64,000 nt of DNA from Durusdinium trenchii (taxonomy: Eukaryota; Sar; Dinophyceae; Suessiales; Symbiodiniaceae): contig CAXAMN010015446.1 in assembly GCA_963970005.1 (NCBI GenBank), positions 413,849-477,848 on the forward strand. Reading direction: 5' to 3'. Numbering within the stretch: position 1 is the stretch's first letter; every line of letters begins with the position of its first letter. A model generated the notes under the pieces. That model was not told the DNA's origin. It did no database searches and was given only the letters and a program-made list of their open reading frames with translations. This document shows, piece after piece, positions 11,294-20,656 of the stretch. Position numbers and translations under genes: made by a program.

Positions 11294-11750
11294 AGACTTC
11301 AATCCAAAAACCGGCATCTGAGTAAGCAGCAAGATGCTGCAGGTGTTTTCGACAGACTGCAACAAGAACATAGTGAACAGCCGTCATGCAGCACATGAAT
11401 CCTTCTGTAGCCGCTGTGTCCCTATGATTCTGGAGAAAGTTTGAGCAGCACAAGACATGTTCGTGCAAAATGATTCTGCTACTACCCCTTGCAAAAAAAG
11501 ATGGACAGCTTTTCTTCGATCTCCGACGTAGATCCAAAGCTTGTGCCAGGCAAGCTCTATACACCCCAACTGCGCAGCGTAGCTGCAGCTATACCCTTGC
11601 TGACCGTTGCAGGGGGCATGAGAACACAAATGCTTAATGACAACGAATTGTTGCTGCTCATGTATTTGTTTCCAATGTTTCAACAGCGTCTCCTATACCC
11701 TGCAAACGGTGCGATATACCCCTAAGGCTGGCTACATACCCCGAGTGAAA
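11294..11750. other. Spacer between cassette genes
   Basis: No gene is recognised. It lies between the 3' end of the Lys-rich gene (11,751) and the motif cluster upstream of the transposase-like gene. Confidence 0.4.
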
Positions 11751-13508
11751 CTAGCTGCGTTGTTTCTCAATCAGCTGCAAGGCCTTTACAAACGAAGCGT
11801 GGGGATCCCCCTTGAAAGCAACCTTTTTGTCGTTCCGGTCCGTCTTGCACAAGAACACCCTCCAACACTGCGTTCGATCTGAGCGGTGAACTTTGCCGCC
11901 ACCCCAAAAGAAGGTTTCTCCCTGCGGAGGTGCCTGCTGTTGCTCTGCCGAAGCACGGGTGTGTTTCTCACTGGACTGAGGTGAATCCTTCTTGGAGCCT
12001 TTCCCTTTGGGAGTCTTGGGCATAGCTGTCTTCACCTCAGTCTTCTTGACCTTTGGGCAGCTTGCTTTGCTTTTGGCTTTAGCTTTAGCTTTTCCCTTGG
12101 CTGCGGGTTTTGCGGGGGCGGAGCCATCTGAACTGGCCTCCTTCTCCTCGGCCTTCGCGGTTTTCCTGGCTTTAGTCCTTGCAGACAAGGCTTCAGCCAT
12201 CTCCTCGAGATGCTTGCTTGCATCAGCAGGTTTCTTGGCTGCTGGCAAGTTCAAATCAAACAGCTTGTTGTTCTCATTCATACTCGTTTCCGCAGCAGGT
12301 TCCAGGTGCGGACTGGGTTTCTGGGAGGTGTTGCCGTTGCTTGCTTGCGACTCTGTGGTATTCTGGGAGCTGTCTTCTCTATCTTTGTCTTTGATTGAAA
12401 GCTTAGATGTGGCTGATGCACCAGGAAGAGCATCTTCCAAAGCCTTGTTCTTTCGCTTCCCAGCAAAAACTTCGAAGCCTGGGAGACCAGGGAAGGGCTC
12501 CTGAGATCCACCTCGCATCATGTGTGCACACGCTGCCTGCATGAATTGCATGCAAAAGCCTAGTGGGTCCGTAGTGCTGGATGAGCTGCCTTGAGACTTC
12601 GAATCACGTACCAAAGTGTGTGATCCACGATATGGCACCACATGAGCCCCAAGACCGGTCATTGTAGCACCTTTCTGAGATGGTTTCTCTTCTAAATAGG
12701 CTCTATCATAGAGTTGCTTCGGCAAACTTTCTGGCTGTGCAGGGTAAGTCTGGAGGTGCACAGGCGGTTTCTGCATGTGCTTTGTCTTGGATCTCAGGCC
12801 ACTGGTGAAGGCCTTCAACAAGTCGTGCTTCTCCTTCCCAGTGGGAGCTTCCAACCCGCCTTGGGTCCAATTTCACGCGGGAAAAATATAAACAGTGAGG
12901 AACCCCGTCAAGGAAACCCCATCAAAACATCCTAAACCATCCAGGTTGCAATCAACCGCACTACTGATGATGTGCTTTACGGCGCTGGTAGAAGGCAGGT
13001 GCAAACCCAACAATATGCACCTTGAAATCAGGGCATTGATCTTCACCAAGTTGTGCACGCTGGATTCAAGAACATCGAAGTCCTTGTCGGTCATGTAGCA
13101 AGGCCAGGACGACATGTCCTGGCTTGGCCGCCTTTGGCCTTTTGCAGGCTGGTCGCCGACCAGACCAGTGGCCAGCGCTCGACCCAACTCTTCCTTCTGG
13201 CCCTTTGTCCACGGGCCCTCCATCAACACAGATGAGAGAGTGGAGCTTTCAGCCGTGGTCAGACTGGCGCTCTGGAACCTGGTGACAAAGACTTTGGCCT
13301 GGGATGCAAGGAACTCATTGAAGGCAGTCTCACTCAGCAAGTCTTTCTGGTTCACAAGGAACTGGTTCATGTGTTTCAAATCGGTTGCCAAAGCTGCCAT
13401 TGCCGGATCGTGTGCGGTTTTGCTGCTACCTATACCCTTTTTCCAACCCTCCTGCAAAGCTGCGAGCAAAAGCCCAGCAACATACAATAGCGAGCCAACG
13501 CCCAGCAT
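11751..13508 (-). CDS. Lys-rich cassette protein of unknown function, two coding segments
   Basis: Segment 1 (13,508-12,873, 211 residues) starts at an ATG inside a motif-pair cluster. It has a hydrophobic N-terminus and a helical region, including MTDKDFDVLESSVHNLVKIN and LGLHLPST. Segment 2 (about 12,854-11,751) continues with PAQPESLPKQLYDRAYLEEK, a low-complexity Lys/Ala/Ser region (AAKGKAKAKAKSKASCPKVK) and a compact C-terminal domain of about 45 residues (CWRVFLCKTDRNDKKVAFKG ... ALQLIEKQR). A short intron or a frameshift separates them at 12,845-12,890. The C-terminal Trp-Arg-Val strand pattern vaguely recalls an AP2-like fold; unproven. The whole arrangement matches a lineage-specific multicopy family I know without a function. 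Nuclear or nucleic-acid binding is plausible from the basic region. Confidence 0.6.
13462..13506 (-). promoter_or_regulatory. Shared motif pair, cluster 2
   Basis: Two GCGAGC-N4-GCCCAGC units (13,462-13,478 and 13,490-13,506) overlap the first codons of the Lys-rich gene. Confidence 0.5.
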
Positions 13509-13972
13509 CAGCTTGATGTATCAATCAAACGCTTGATGTTTCAATCAAACGCATGTCGCTTCTTTCGATCAATTTTGATCTTTTTCTAATGAGTTTACAT
13601 GATCGGCTATAGACTTCGCGCTTTCAGGATACTCAAGTGAACATGTAATCCCTAGCACATTTTAGTGTTCTTACGCAGGCAACAAATGATCTCTTGCAAT
13701 GACAGTCATGTCTCTGCTTTCGAGCCACTCTGATCTTTCTTCCAATCATTTTACACGATCGACGATCGGCTAAAAGCCGTGCAAAATCCATCAAAAACAT
13801 TCAAAAACCAATGCTGTTTCAGGATGCTCCTTGAATGAACCATTGAGCTTCCATTGTCACTATATGAAGCTTGAAAGCAACATATGTGTGTGCTCTGACC
13901 TTACGTTTTGTTGATTTCTACATTTCTACAGAACATCCTGAGCATCAAACCCTCTACAGGCAAGTGAACCAT
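13509..13972. other. Spacer between cassette genes
   Basis: No gene is recognised. The sequence is AT-rich and contains two similar stretches around GATCAATTTTGATC and CGATCGACGATCGGC. Confidence 0.4.
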
Positions 13973-14521
13973 CTACTTGCGCCGACGCTTCGGTGCCGGC
14001 TCATCCAGGGACCAAAGGGGGCCGCGACAGTCAGTGACCAAGTAAAAGGACTCCTGCTGGGTAGCTTCACCCTTTGCGACCAATTCCAGCCCCAGCTGCG
14101 CCAGAGCATTGGCCGCTCGAAGGGGCGGGTCCGAAGGACAGACTGACACATGCAGCTGGTCGCCGGTCACGGCATTGGACCATACCATCGCGACCTTGGT
14201 CTTCTCGTCATTCATGATGACCTTCAAGGCGACAGAGCGCTTCCCACGAACCTTTCTGTGGACCATGTCCTGCCACATCGGGTTCTTCTGTGCATAGCAC
14301 AAAATTTCCCTGTCGTCCTCGCCCTGGATGGACTTGACGAAAGTGCTTTGAAACCCCGCTTGGCCGTAATTCGAGAGGTTGAGGAATAAAGGGCGTTTCT
14401 CTTCCAACCGTTCGTTTTGCCAGTGCCCCACACGTCTCCATTCTCGTGCATGTGGCAAGTCCTTGACGGTCACGTCAGCCGCCTTGACGCTGACAAAAGC
14501 CGTTTCCCAGACGACAGCCAT
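13973..14521 (-). CDS. Cassette protein with C-terminal nuclear-localisation-like tail
   Basis: 183 residues from the ATG at 14,521 (MAVVWETAFVSV). It is a mixed alpha/beta protein with no named domain that I recognise. Notable features are LFLNLSNYGQAGF, an ALKVIMNDEKTKVAMVWS strand pair and the terminal PAPKRRRK, a classical monopartite nuclear-localisation pattern. The frame is open upstream to 14,617 without an ATG, so the N-terminus could be longer or spliced. The motif-pair cluster sits 67-104 bases upstream. Same strand as all cassette genes. Function unknown. Confidence 0.55.
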   Translation of the reverse strand: MAVVWETAFVSVKAADVTVKDLPHAREWRRVGHWQNERLEEKRPLFLNLSNYGQAGFQSTFVKSIQGEDDREILCYAQKNPMWQDMVHRKVRGKRSVALKVIMNDEKTKVAMVWSNAVTGDQLHVSVCPSDPPLRAANALAQLGLELVAKGEATQQESFYLVTDCRGPLWSLDEPAPKRRRK

Positions 14522-14587
14522 GAGGCGTTGGGAGACACACTGCGATATACAGCTAAAATGGGCAGCTTCACTGTAGGCCGGATATGA

Positions 14588-14625
14588 GCGAGAATATCCC
14601 AGCTCAAGCGAGCACAAGGCCCAGC
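14588..14625 (-). promoter_or_regulatory. Shared motif pair, cluster 3
   Basis: One variant unit (14,588-14,603, GCGAGA/TCCCAGC) and one perfect unit (14,608-14,625, N5 spacer) lie upstream of the ATG at 14,521. Confidence 0.5.
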
Positions 14626-15640
14626 AATGTGAAACTCAACCATCAATGAACACACAAGTCACTCTCTTCACTAAACCATCTCCTCTCTTCACTCTCCAGT
14701 ATAAAATACAATTCCAAAATAGAGGCGTCCGAAAATGTTTGTTGTTTTGGTGCAATAGAAACTTGTCCGAAACCTCTAAATGAAGGCTTTGTCAATCCAT
14801 AGTCTGGTTTATCGTTTTCAAATGTTTGCTATTGAGTTCTAGCTTACATAAGCTTGAAAGTTCTAGCAAGGGTGTTCTTCTTTGCACACAAGTTCAAACA
14901 TGGTCAGTCAGAACCTTTGGCTATGTCAATCCAAATTGAAGGCTTTGTCAATCCAAGCTCTTGATCAATTGTCGAAATGTCGTAAACTCAAAAACTCAAT
15001 GCTGCTATTTATATAGTTGATAGTATCACCTTGAAATGGTTCTGGAAAGCCCTTTCTTCTGCACAAAAATTGCGGACATGTTCAGGACTATTGGATTGAA
15101 CAAACATGTAGTGAACAAGCCTTGGGTAAGCAACTGCTTAAAAACTGGTTACGGGAGACCGCAATGCAATCAATGAAGAAATTAAGGGGTAAGAACACAG
15201 GTTAACAGGTTGGAGGGGCTCCGTTTCTGAAGGGGATTAGGTCTCCCAAACCTTGCAGGTCTCTTCCAAAACCCTTCCAAAACCACCAAGACGGCTGGTT
15301 GTAGGTCCGGAGAACGAAGGAATTCGCAGATTGGATTTCTCAGAAATCAAACTGTCTTTGTTGGGACGATATAGGGGTGGAACTTGGCCCACAATGGAAT
15401 GCAGGGCGAAACATAGAGATTTCACTCAGCTCCTGGACTTCGGGGTTAGGTTGAGACCTCAATAACCGTCCAAAATGATCTTTGCCTTCCCACCCACTCC
15501 CCATTCCCTGTGACATCCAGCATGTTTTGCCACATGCGCACATGAAACTGTACAGCGCACGGATGGTGATCAAGCTCTTGCCAATGCACCTCTGAGGCCT
15601 AGAGGCTACTGTTGTCCAATGTATTGAAAAGCAAATTTTG
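14626..15640. other. Mostly non-coding, possible - strand exon
   Basis: No clear gene. The - strand between about 15,340 and 15,570 is open and encodes FMCACGKTCWMSQGMGSGWE; this could be an exon but has no support beyond an open frame. The region 14,700-15,130 has repeated words around AAAGGCTTTGTCAATCCA. Confidence 0.3.
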
Positions 15641-15699
15641 TATATAAGTTGACAACCATCAATGTGATGTGAATACAACAGTTTTATAGATTGTGAACT

Positions 15700-15930
15700 G
15701 AAATAATATAGATCTATTAAAAAAAAATAAAGTGAAAAAAGTGAAATATTATAGATTGATAAAGAAATATGAATTGAAAAATCTAGAAATATATAGATTG
15801 ATAAAAAACTATGAATTGGGAAAACTAAAATATTATAGATTGATAAAAACATATAAATTAAGAAAAACAAAATAATATAGATTGATATAAAATAGTGAAA
15901 TAGGCAAAGTAAAATATTATGGATTATTAA
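15700..15930. repeat. AT-rich 42-bp tandem repeat
   Basis: At least four units of 42 bases, each opening with ATAGATTGATA (from about 15,752), with drift between units. Because 42 is divisible by three, the - strand shows a long open frame rich in Ile, Phe and Tyr. That frame is a repeat artefact, not a gene. It may lie in an intron of a - strand gene. Confidence 0.75.
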
Positions 15931-15944
15931 AATGAATGTTTTCT

Positions 15945-16065
15945 GCACGTCTACTGAGGCATGTGACAAAAGCTTCATCAGCGCCGACTCCATCCTTCCC
16001 ATGCCAATTTCTTCGGACAAACACTTCTTGAATCTGTGTGCGCAACTTTCACTAAGGTTGTAGTG
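15945..16065 (-). CDS. Possible cassette exon
   Basis: The - strand reads FKKCLSEEIGMGRMESALMK then LLSHASVDVQKT, with good codon quality and no stop, next to the 42-bp repeats. It may be an exon whose downstream intron holds that array. No family is recognised and the splice sites are not fixed. Confidence 0.3.
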
Positions 16066-17221
16066 TTTGAGAATAGCTGTGCGTACAACAAACCTTGATG
16101 GGGACAGCGTCTTGAAATCTACAGATCATGGGCAATCTGGTTTTCCAAATGATCAAGAAACACCTGGCTTTTCATGGCCATCCACGTGAAAGATATTGCA
16201 ACTCTTGGCTATTCATGTTCACCTTGGAAACTCTAGCTGGTGTTCTCGCATGTGTTGATGGCCATCCAGGTCGTCAAACGCGAGCAGGATGCCACATTTG
16301 GCTAAATCCTGCATTCCTCGAAATCATCTGCAGGTTTCCATCACCCAGACTGGCAAGCTTTGGTCAAAGCTTGCAAGATCAAAATGAAAAACGTGTGAGA
16401 AGGCTGAATTGAATGAAGTTTCAACAAGAAGCATTCAGTACTGAGGATGGAGGAGCAGCAAGAATTGCAGGATACTGCCACGACATCCTGTTTATCAAAA
16501 TTGCCACCTATAAACCAGAATGTTGCAGTGACTTCGGATTCCGAAACAAGGAGCATGGATTCCCTATACTGTAGTATAGTCACTAGTTCCTTTTTGGTAT
16601 TCATTGAATGTGATGTGACCGCCAATCACGATGAAGCAGTAGTGGAAGCGTTAAGTCGCCTCGATTTTTGCACTGCATGATCCAGGGATCGTCCGGCCGA
16701 TCAATGGCACAATGTCTTGCAATGCCAGGTCATCCTGAAGACTACAGTACAGGCCCCAAACAAATGTTTATGTGACATGTGCTTTCAAAAATATCTTCAG
16801 GATGCTGCATCTCCTAAAGGTCAAATTGCCTCCAAAGAAGGCTATTTACGGTCAGCCATCTTCTCGACAGCCTTGGCCATTCTCAGATTGGCGTCGATGG
16901 CCTGTGAAGCAAGCTCCAAGTAGCTCTTCTCTCGCTGTACGTGTTGGCCTCCTCGCTTTCGCGATCGCTCTCGCCCAGGCTGTATCCTAGCCAAATGATT
17001 GAATTCAAATCTGTGTTCACAAGCTCAAGCTTTGCTACTGTCTTGTTATATATATATATATTATATATATATAATATATATATGTCGATGGATGTTTATT
17101 GATTATGTTCTCGTCCAGGCTGTCTCATTTGTGACCTTTGGCATTTAGATGGTCTTAGAGGTTATTTGTGTTTTGTTCCAATTGGCCTATTTTCTGAACA
17201 TTGTATACCAACACCATGAAA
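16066..17221. other. No firm gene
   Basis: Short open frames on both strands without family signs. An alternating TA microsatellite with internal symmetry lies at 17,047-17,088. Confidence 0.35.
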
Positions 17222-17737
17222 TCACAGAGTCAACCGTTCCAAAATCACTGCAAGCATCGGCTTCTCGTTTCCCCAGGAGTCGATGTAGACTTGCTCCCCT
17301 CTCTGGTTCCAGCTGTAATAGCCGTGCCCCTTCCGTTGCTGATGGCCTTTGTGATGGCCTTTCTGATGGCCTTTCCCCTTGGACATGCCATGGTTCTGCC
17401 ATGAGCTCGATGACCATCTTGATGATGACGCTTGCGATGAAGCCATGGGAGGTGGTGATGCCGCCGATGAAGCCATGGGAGGTGGCGGAGGCGGCGGCGG
17501 CCTCGGTGGTGGAGGCAAAGGAGGCAAAGACGGCTCATCAACCTCTTCAAGCACCTCCTCTTCCTCCTCGGGTTCTGTCTTGACCCAAGCATCCCATGAC
17601 CAACTCCAGCTATAGCGTTCGTCCCACTCCCATTCTTCCTCTTTCACAGCCCACTCCTGCTCTTCATGATTCTGCTCACGCGAATCCCCGAGCATGTAGG
17701 GGTCTGAAGTCGCAGCTTCACCATCCGAATCAGCCAT
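17222..17737 (-). CDS. Low-complexity Trp/Ser, polyproline and Lys-Gly-His protein
   Basis: 171 residues from the ATG at 17,737. The order is: acidic N-terminus; Trp-rich acidic stretch (EWEWDERYSWSWSWDAW); acidic run (EPEEEEEVLEEVDEP); polyproline block; Ala/Ser/Met repeats (SPPPMASS); basic KGKGHQKGHHKGHQ; and a closing GHGYYSWNQRGEQVYIDSWG. The Tyr-Tyr ... Val-Tyr-Ile-Asp-Ser-Trp-Gly ending is familiar from dinoflagellate basic low-complexity proteins, so I take the - frame as real rather than the overlapping + frames, which are only Gly-rich readings of the proline codons. It is probably disordered and may bind RNA; inference. The shared motif pair was not seen in front of it. Confidence 0.45.
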   Translation of the reverse strand: MADSDGEAATSDPYMLGDSREQNHEEQEWAVKEEEWEWDERYSWSWSWDAWVKTEPEEEEEVLEEVDEPSLPPLPPPPRPPPPPPPPMASSAASPPPMASSQASSSRWSSSSWQNHGMSKGKGHQKGHHKGHQQRKGHGYYSWNQRGEQVYIDSWGNEKPMLAVILERLTL

Positions 17738-18537
17738 GACCGCAATCCGGAAAGGTTGAGGGGATATGGGGTGTATAACAACGTTGTTTTACAGCCTCTC
17801 AGTATCTACCCTGATTGTCCGAGACCGGCTTGTTCAATGCTTCATCTTTTGTTGTTCATGGTGCTGCTGAGATCATGTGAGATCTATGGACATATACAGT
17901 AAGGGGAAATGTTTTCACATTTTGTTGAGATTGATGAGTATGGATTGCCAGACCTGCTTCCTGAAAATGCTTGCGGCCTCATTGAGCCTGCGGTCGAAGA
18001 GACAAGTCTCCTCTCCTCTCATCACTCTCCACCAGAAATGCAATTTTGCAAAATGATATACAACTACATACAGACTCTAGTTTCACATGCGCTGCAGCTC
18101 AAGCTTCATCTCTGGATGCCCAACACCTACAATACAATGCAGAATCGGAACTGGTTCAACTGATACGAATACGCACACGGTTTGCCTATGACATCAAATA
18201 GCTCAGAACAGAACAGCTAGAAGCAGCACTATTTGTTTCCAAGATTTTGTTTTGCGTCGATGAACCCTGCGTCAATCCACCAGATTGACTTTCCGAAGAC
18301 CTCCCCAGACAGTTCACTTTTTCTTGTACCAGAACAAAACAATAGATCTATATACTTGGGGTCGATCCAGTGGCCAAAGTATTCCAAGGATACAAACACA
18401 GTGAACCTGATCCGAATCCAACTTGACAGAAAACTGGCGAGGTCTCCCCAAATGGCATCTCTTCTGCCGGAAACATGACGGGAATGGATTGGGTAAGCGT
18501 TTCATGAACAGCATCAAGCAATCGAGCATTAAGAAGA
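17738..18537. other. Spacer, no recognised gene
   Basis: Nothing recognisable. It lies between the low-complexity gene and the 3' end of the next cassette gene. Confidence 0.4.
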
Positions 18538-19095
18538 TCAAATCAATTGCTCCCCATTCCACTTTCGACCCTTCATAGGCGTAGACGTAGTCTTCTTTTT
18601 GATGCTCCCAAGCTCCTGGATGCCATCTTTCAAGTGGTCCAGGATCCCTGCCCGCATCTCAATCCAAAGAGGGTTTCTGCCGACTCCCCAGAGGCACTTT
18701 ACTTCACCCTCCTCGAATTGGGCCGTTGATGGGAAAACAATTGACACCCATGCAGGAGCCAACAAAGCATCTGATTTCTTGGCTTTGCGCGGCCGCTTGC
18801 GAGGATGACATTCAGCCTCTTCCGGGTTCTGGGTCACTTCTACAAAGGCATTGTGGCTGGCCTTGTTTCTCAACTCCATGATCTTGTCAATGAATGCTCC
18901 TCCAATCGTATGCCCCTTGTCCTTCCTCAAATCAAGAGCCTTCCCCGTGACAAAGCGAGTCAAGTCCCGGTTGAACCTGGAAATCTGGACAAAGGGGATG
19001 TCATTCACAATGCGGACCTTTGGGTACCAAGGATGCTTGGCATTGCAACCATTGGTGATCTTGTAGATGGTCTCCACTTTGCAGCTCTCAGCCAT
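18538..19095 (-). CDS. Cassette protein with AKHPWYPKVR motif, function unknown
   Basis: About 186 residues from the ATG at 19,095, four bases downstream of a GCTCGC motif half. It reads MAESCKVETIYKITNGC, then AKHPWYPKVRIVNDIPFVQI, FNRDLTRFVTGKAL, a basic patch ECHPRKRPRKAKKS (nuclear-localisation-like) and a C-terminal helical part. I know the His-Pro-Trp-Tyr-Pro block from repeated dinoflagellate proteins without a function. The frame is open to 19,179, but the ATG immediately after the motif is the more natural start. Same strand as its neighbours. Confidence 0.55.
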   Translation of the reverse strand: MAESCKVETIYKITNGCNAKHPWYPKVRIVNDIPFVQISRFNRDLTRFVTGKALDLRKDKGHTIGGAFIDKIMELRNKASHNAFVEVTQNPEEAECHPRKRPRKAKKSDALLAPAWVSIVFPSTAQFEEGEVKCLWGVGRNPLWIEMRAGILDHLKDGIQELGSIKKKTTSTPMKGRKWNGEQLI

Positions 19096-19098
19096 GAA

Positions 19099-19140
19099 GC
19101 GAGCAAGATTGCCCAGCTTTGGCGAGCACAATGGCACAGC
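19099..19140 (-). promoter_or_regulatory. Shared motif pair, cluster 4
   Basis: Units at 19,099-19,117 and 19,122-19,140 (second half varied to GCACAGC), both with an N6 spacer. The ATG at 19,095 follows at once. Confidence 0.55.
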
Positions 19141-19635
19141 CGTTTCAATTGAGAACTTGAGACAGATACAGCCATACAATTTTCAAAGTGGTATGTGTGC
19201 ACACAAGCTGGTATGGACTGATGCGGAATCGCAACTGCAAACGTGCACTTGGCATCTCCTGCGGAACCTTATCAAATTCCATAGGTATGCACAAGAAAAC
19301 ATGAGGGTCACTAGCCGCTGAACTTTCTTTTAGTTCTCGATAACAGGCACACCTCCAATTAAATGTCAATGCCAAAATTGCAAACATTTTGCTTACTGCA
19401 TTGTTTGTCTAGCATGGCCAAATCCAAAAAGGCCCTGCACAGGACATCATCACTGCAGATAGTTGGCGGCTCATCCACTCTCTCGCTTTTGGACAAGCGC
19501 AATCACTGAAGTATGGCATCAATGCCTCAAAAAACCTCCGAAGAGACTTGAAGTCCTTACCTGACAAGAGTAGCATGCCTGGACGTAACCACAAACCGAC
19601 ACCAACACATTTACAAAACCATGGTTCTTGAATGT
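19141..19635. other. Spacer between cassette genes
   Basis: No gene is recognised; small open frames only. Confidence 0.4.
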
Positions 19636-20598
19636 TTACTCAGGCTGCTTCCCTGTTCTCCGCTTTTTCAGTGGAGAATAGCGCACTATCTCTTCTAGGC
19701 TTTGCTCTGAAGAACGGGGCTCACGGTAGCAAACCAGAGTCTCATTTGCCTTCACAATTTTGGTGTTCACCATCAGCGGAATTACGATCTCGACATCTTC
19801 GAGCTTGTTGTTGTGTTGCACGTATGTGGACAAATCAGGCGAAATCTTCATGTTCGCGTCCTCTGCTTTCTCGGTTGTCGTGACAAACCAAAAAGGAGGC
19901 GCAAACCCACGCCCCGTCTTCGGCAAATCCATTTGGGGCCCCAAATAGAAATTGACGGGTGCATCATCATCGTTTTTCACGAGGGCGCCCAGAGGCACCA
20001 AACAATTGGAAGTGGGCTCCTTGCCTTCAGGAAAACCATGGAATCTGGTCGTCCCTGGAACTAGCTTCAAAGTGCCTGTCTCAAAGTCTTTGTTCGCCAC
20101 TACTGACTTGGTTGGTTTCGCATATACGGTGAGGTGCTTTGTCGTGTCGTGGTGGTCTGTGCAGTGGGCAATGATCTCTACCATGGCAACTCCCCTGAGG
20201 TAAGCGTGAATGAACTCGTCATTGAGCGGCGGTTGGTGCTCCCAGAGAGTATCAATAACCATTTTCTCTTTTTTTGGAGTGTACTTGGACCACTCCCGAT
20301 TCAAAAACGATCTGACGTGCACCTTGCATCTACCGGAGAGCAAGCCATCCGAAATCGTGATGATCACATTGTCCCCCTCAAAACCAGCGATTTTGGCCTC
20401 GGTATCGTCAGCTTTCCGTACCACATTGGACCCCACCACAAAGCCTGCCTCTTCAATGAGCTTCGCCTTGGAAACCAAATTGCCATGGCCATCGTACGTC
20501 CGCATCCTCAGTGAAAAATGTGGGTACCGTGGTTCAACTTTTTCAAGCGCGACAGAAGCGAGCATTGTGTGCCCAGCTAGCGGGCGAGTGCCCAGCAT
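19636..20598 (-). CDS. Cassette protein with VALEKVEPRYPHFSL start, function unknown
   Basis: About 320 residues from the ATG at 20,598, or 309 from the ATG at 20,565; both fall in the motif-pair cluster. Beta-rich N-terminal half: VEPRYPHFSLRMRTYDGHG, LIEEAGFVVGSNVVRKADD, VIITISDG. Middle: LWEHQPPLNDEFIHAYLRGV, TVYAKPTKSVVANKDFETG. End: VIPLMVNTKIVKANETLVCY and a basic SPLKKRRTGKQ tail. I recognise the opening as a multicopy dinoflagellate family, function unknown. The C-terminal basic tail resembles that of the 13,973-14,521 protein and suggests nuclear targeting. The gene is intact along its length, unlike the transposase-like gene. Confidence 0.65.
   Translation of the reverse strand: MLGTRPLAGHTMLASVALEKVEPRYPHFSLRMRTYDGHGNLVSKAKLIEEAGFVVGSNVVRKADDTEAKIAGFEGDNVIITISDGLLSGRCKVHVRSFLNREWSKYTPKKEKMVIDTLWEHQPPLNDEFIHAYLRGVAMVEIIAHCTDHHDTTKHLTVYAKPTKSVVANKDFETGTLKLVPGTTRFHGFPEGKEPTSNCLVPLGALVKNDDDAPVNFYLGPQMDLPKTGRGFAPPFWFVTTTEKAEDANMKISPDLSTYVQHNNKLEDVEIVIPLMVNTKIVKANETLVCYREPRSSEQSLEEIVRYSPLKKRRTGKQPE
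20558..20596 (-). promoter_or_regulatory. Shared motif pair, cluster 5
   Basis: One full unit (20,558-20,577, N7 spacer) and a compressed unit (20,584-20,596, GCGAG-T-GCCCAGC), overlapping both candidate start codons. Confidence 0.5.
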
Positions 20599-20656
20599 TG
20601 CTCCCAACGAGACGATGGAAGAAGAACTCACATCGTTGCATAGAAGATTTTAGCTT

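Noticed and set aside
11992-12504. + strand frame with Ala/Leu-rich membrane-like segments
   Set aside because: Complement of the Lys/Ala-rich - strand region; Lys codons read as Phe/Leu on the other strand.
15340-16020. Long - strand frame with repeated Ile/Phe/Tyr blocks, membrane-protein-like
   Set aside because: It is produced by the 42-bp AT-rich tandem repeat. Only the short part at 15,945-16,065 has non-repeat coding character.
17149-17615. + strand frames rich in Gly, Ala and Ser
   Set aside because: They are complementary readings of the proline- and tryptophan-rich - strand gene.
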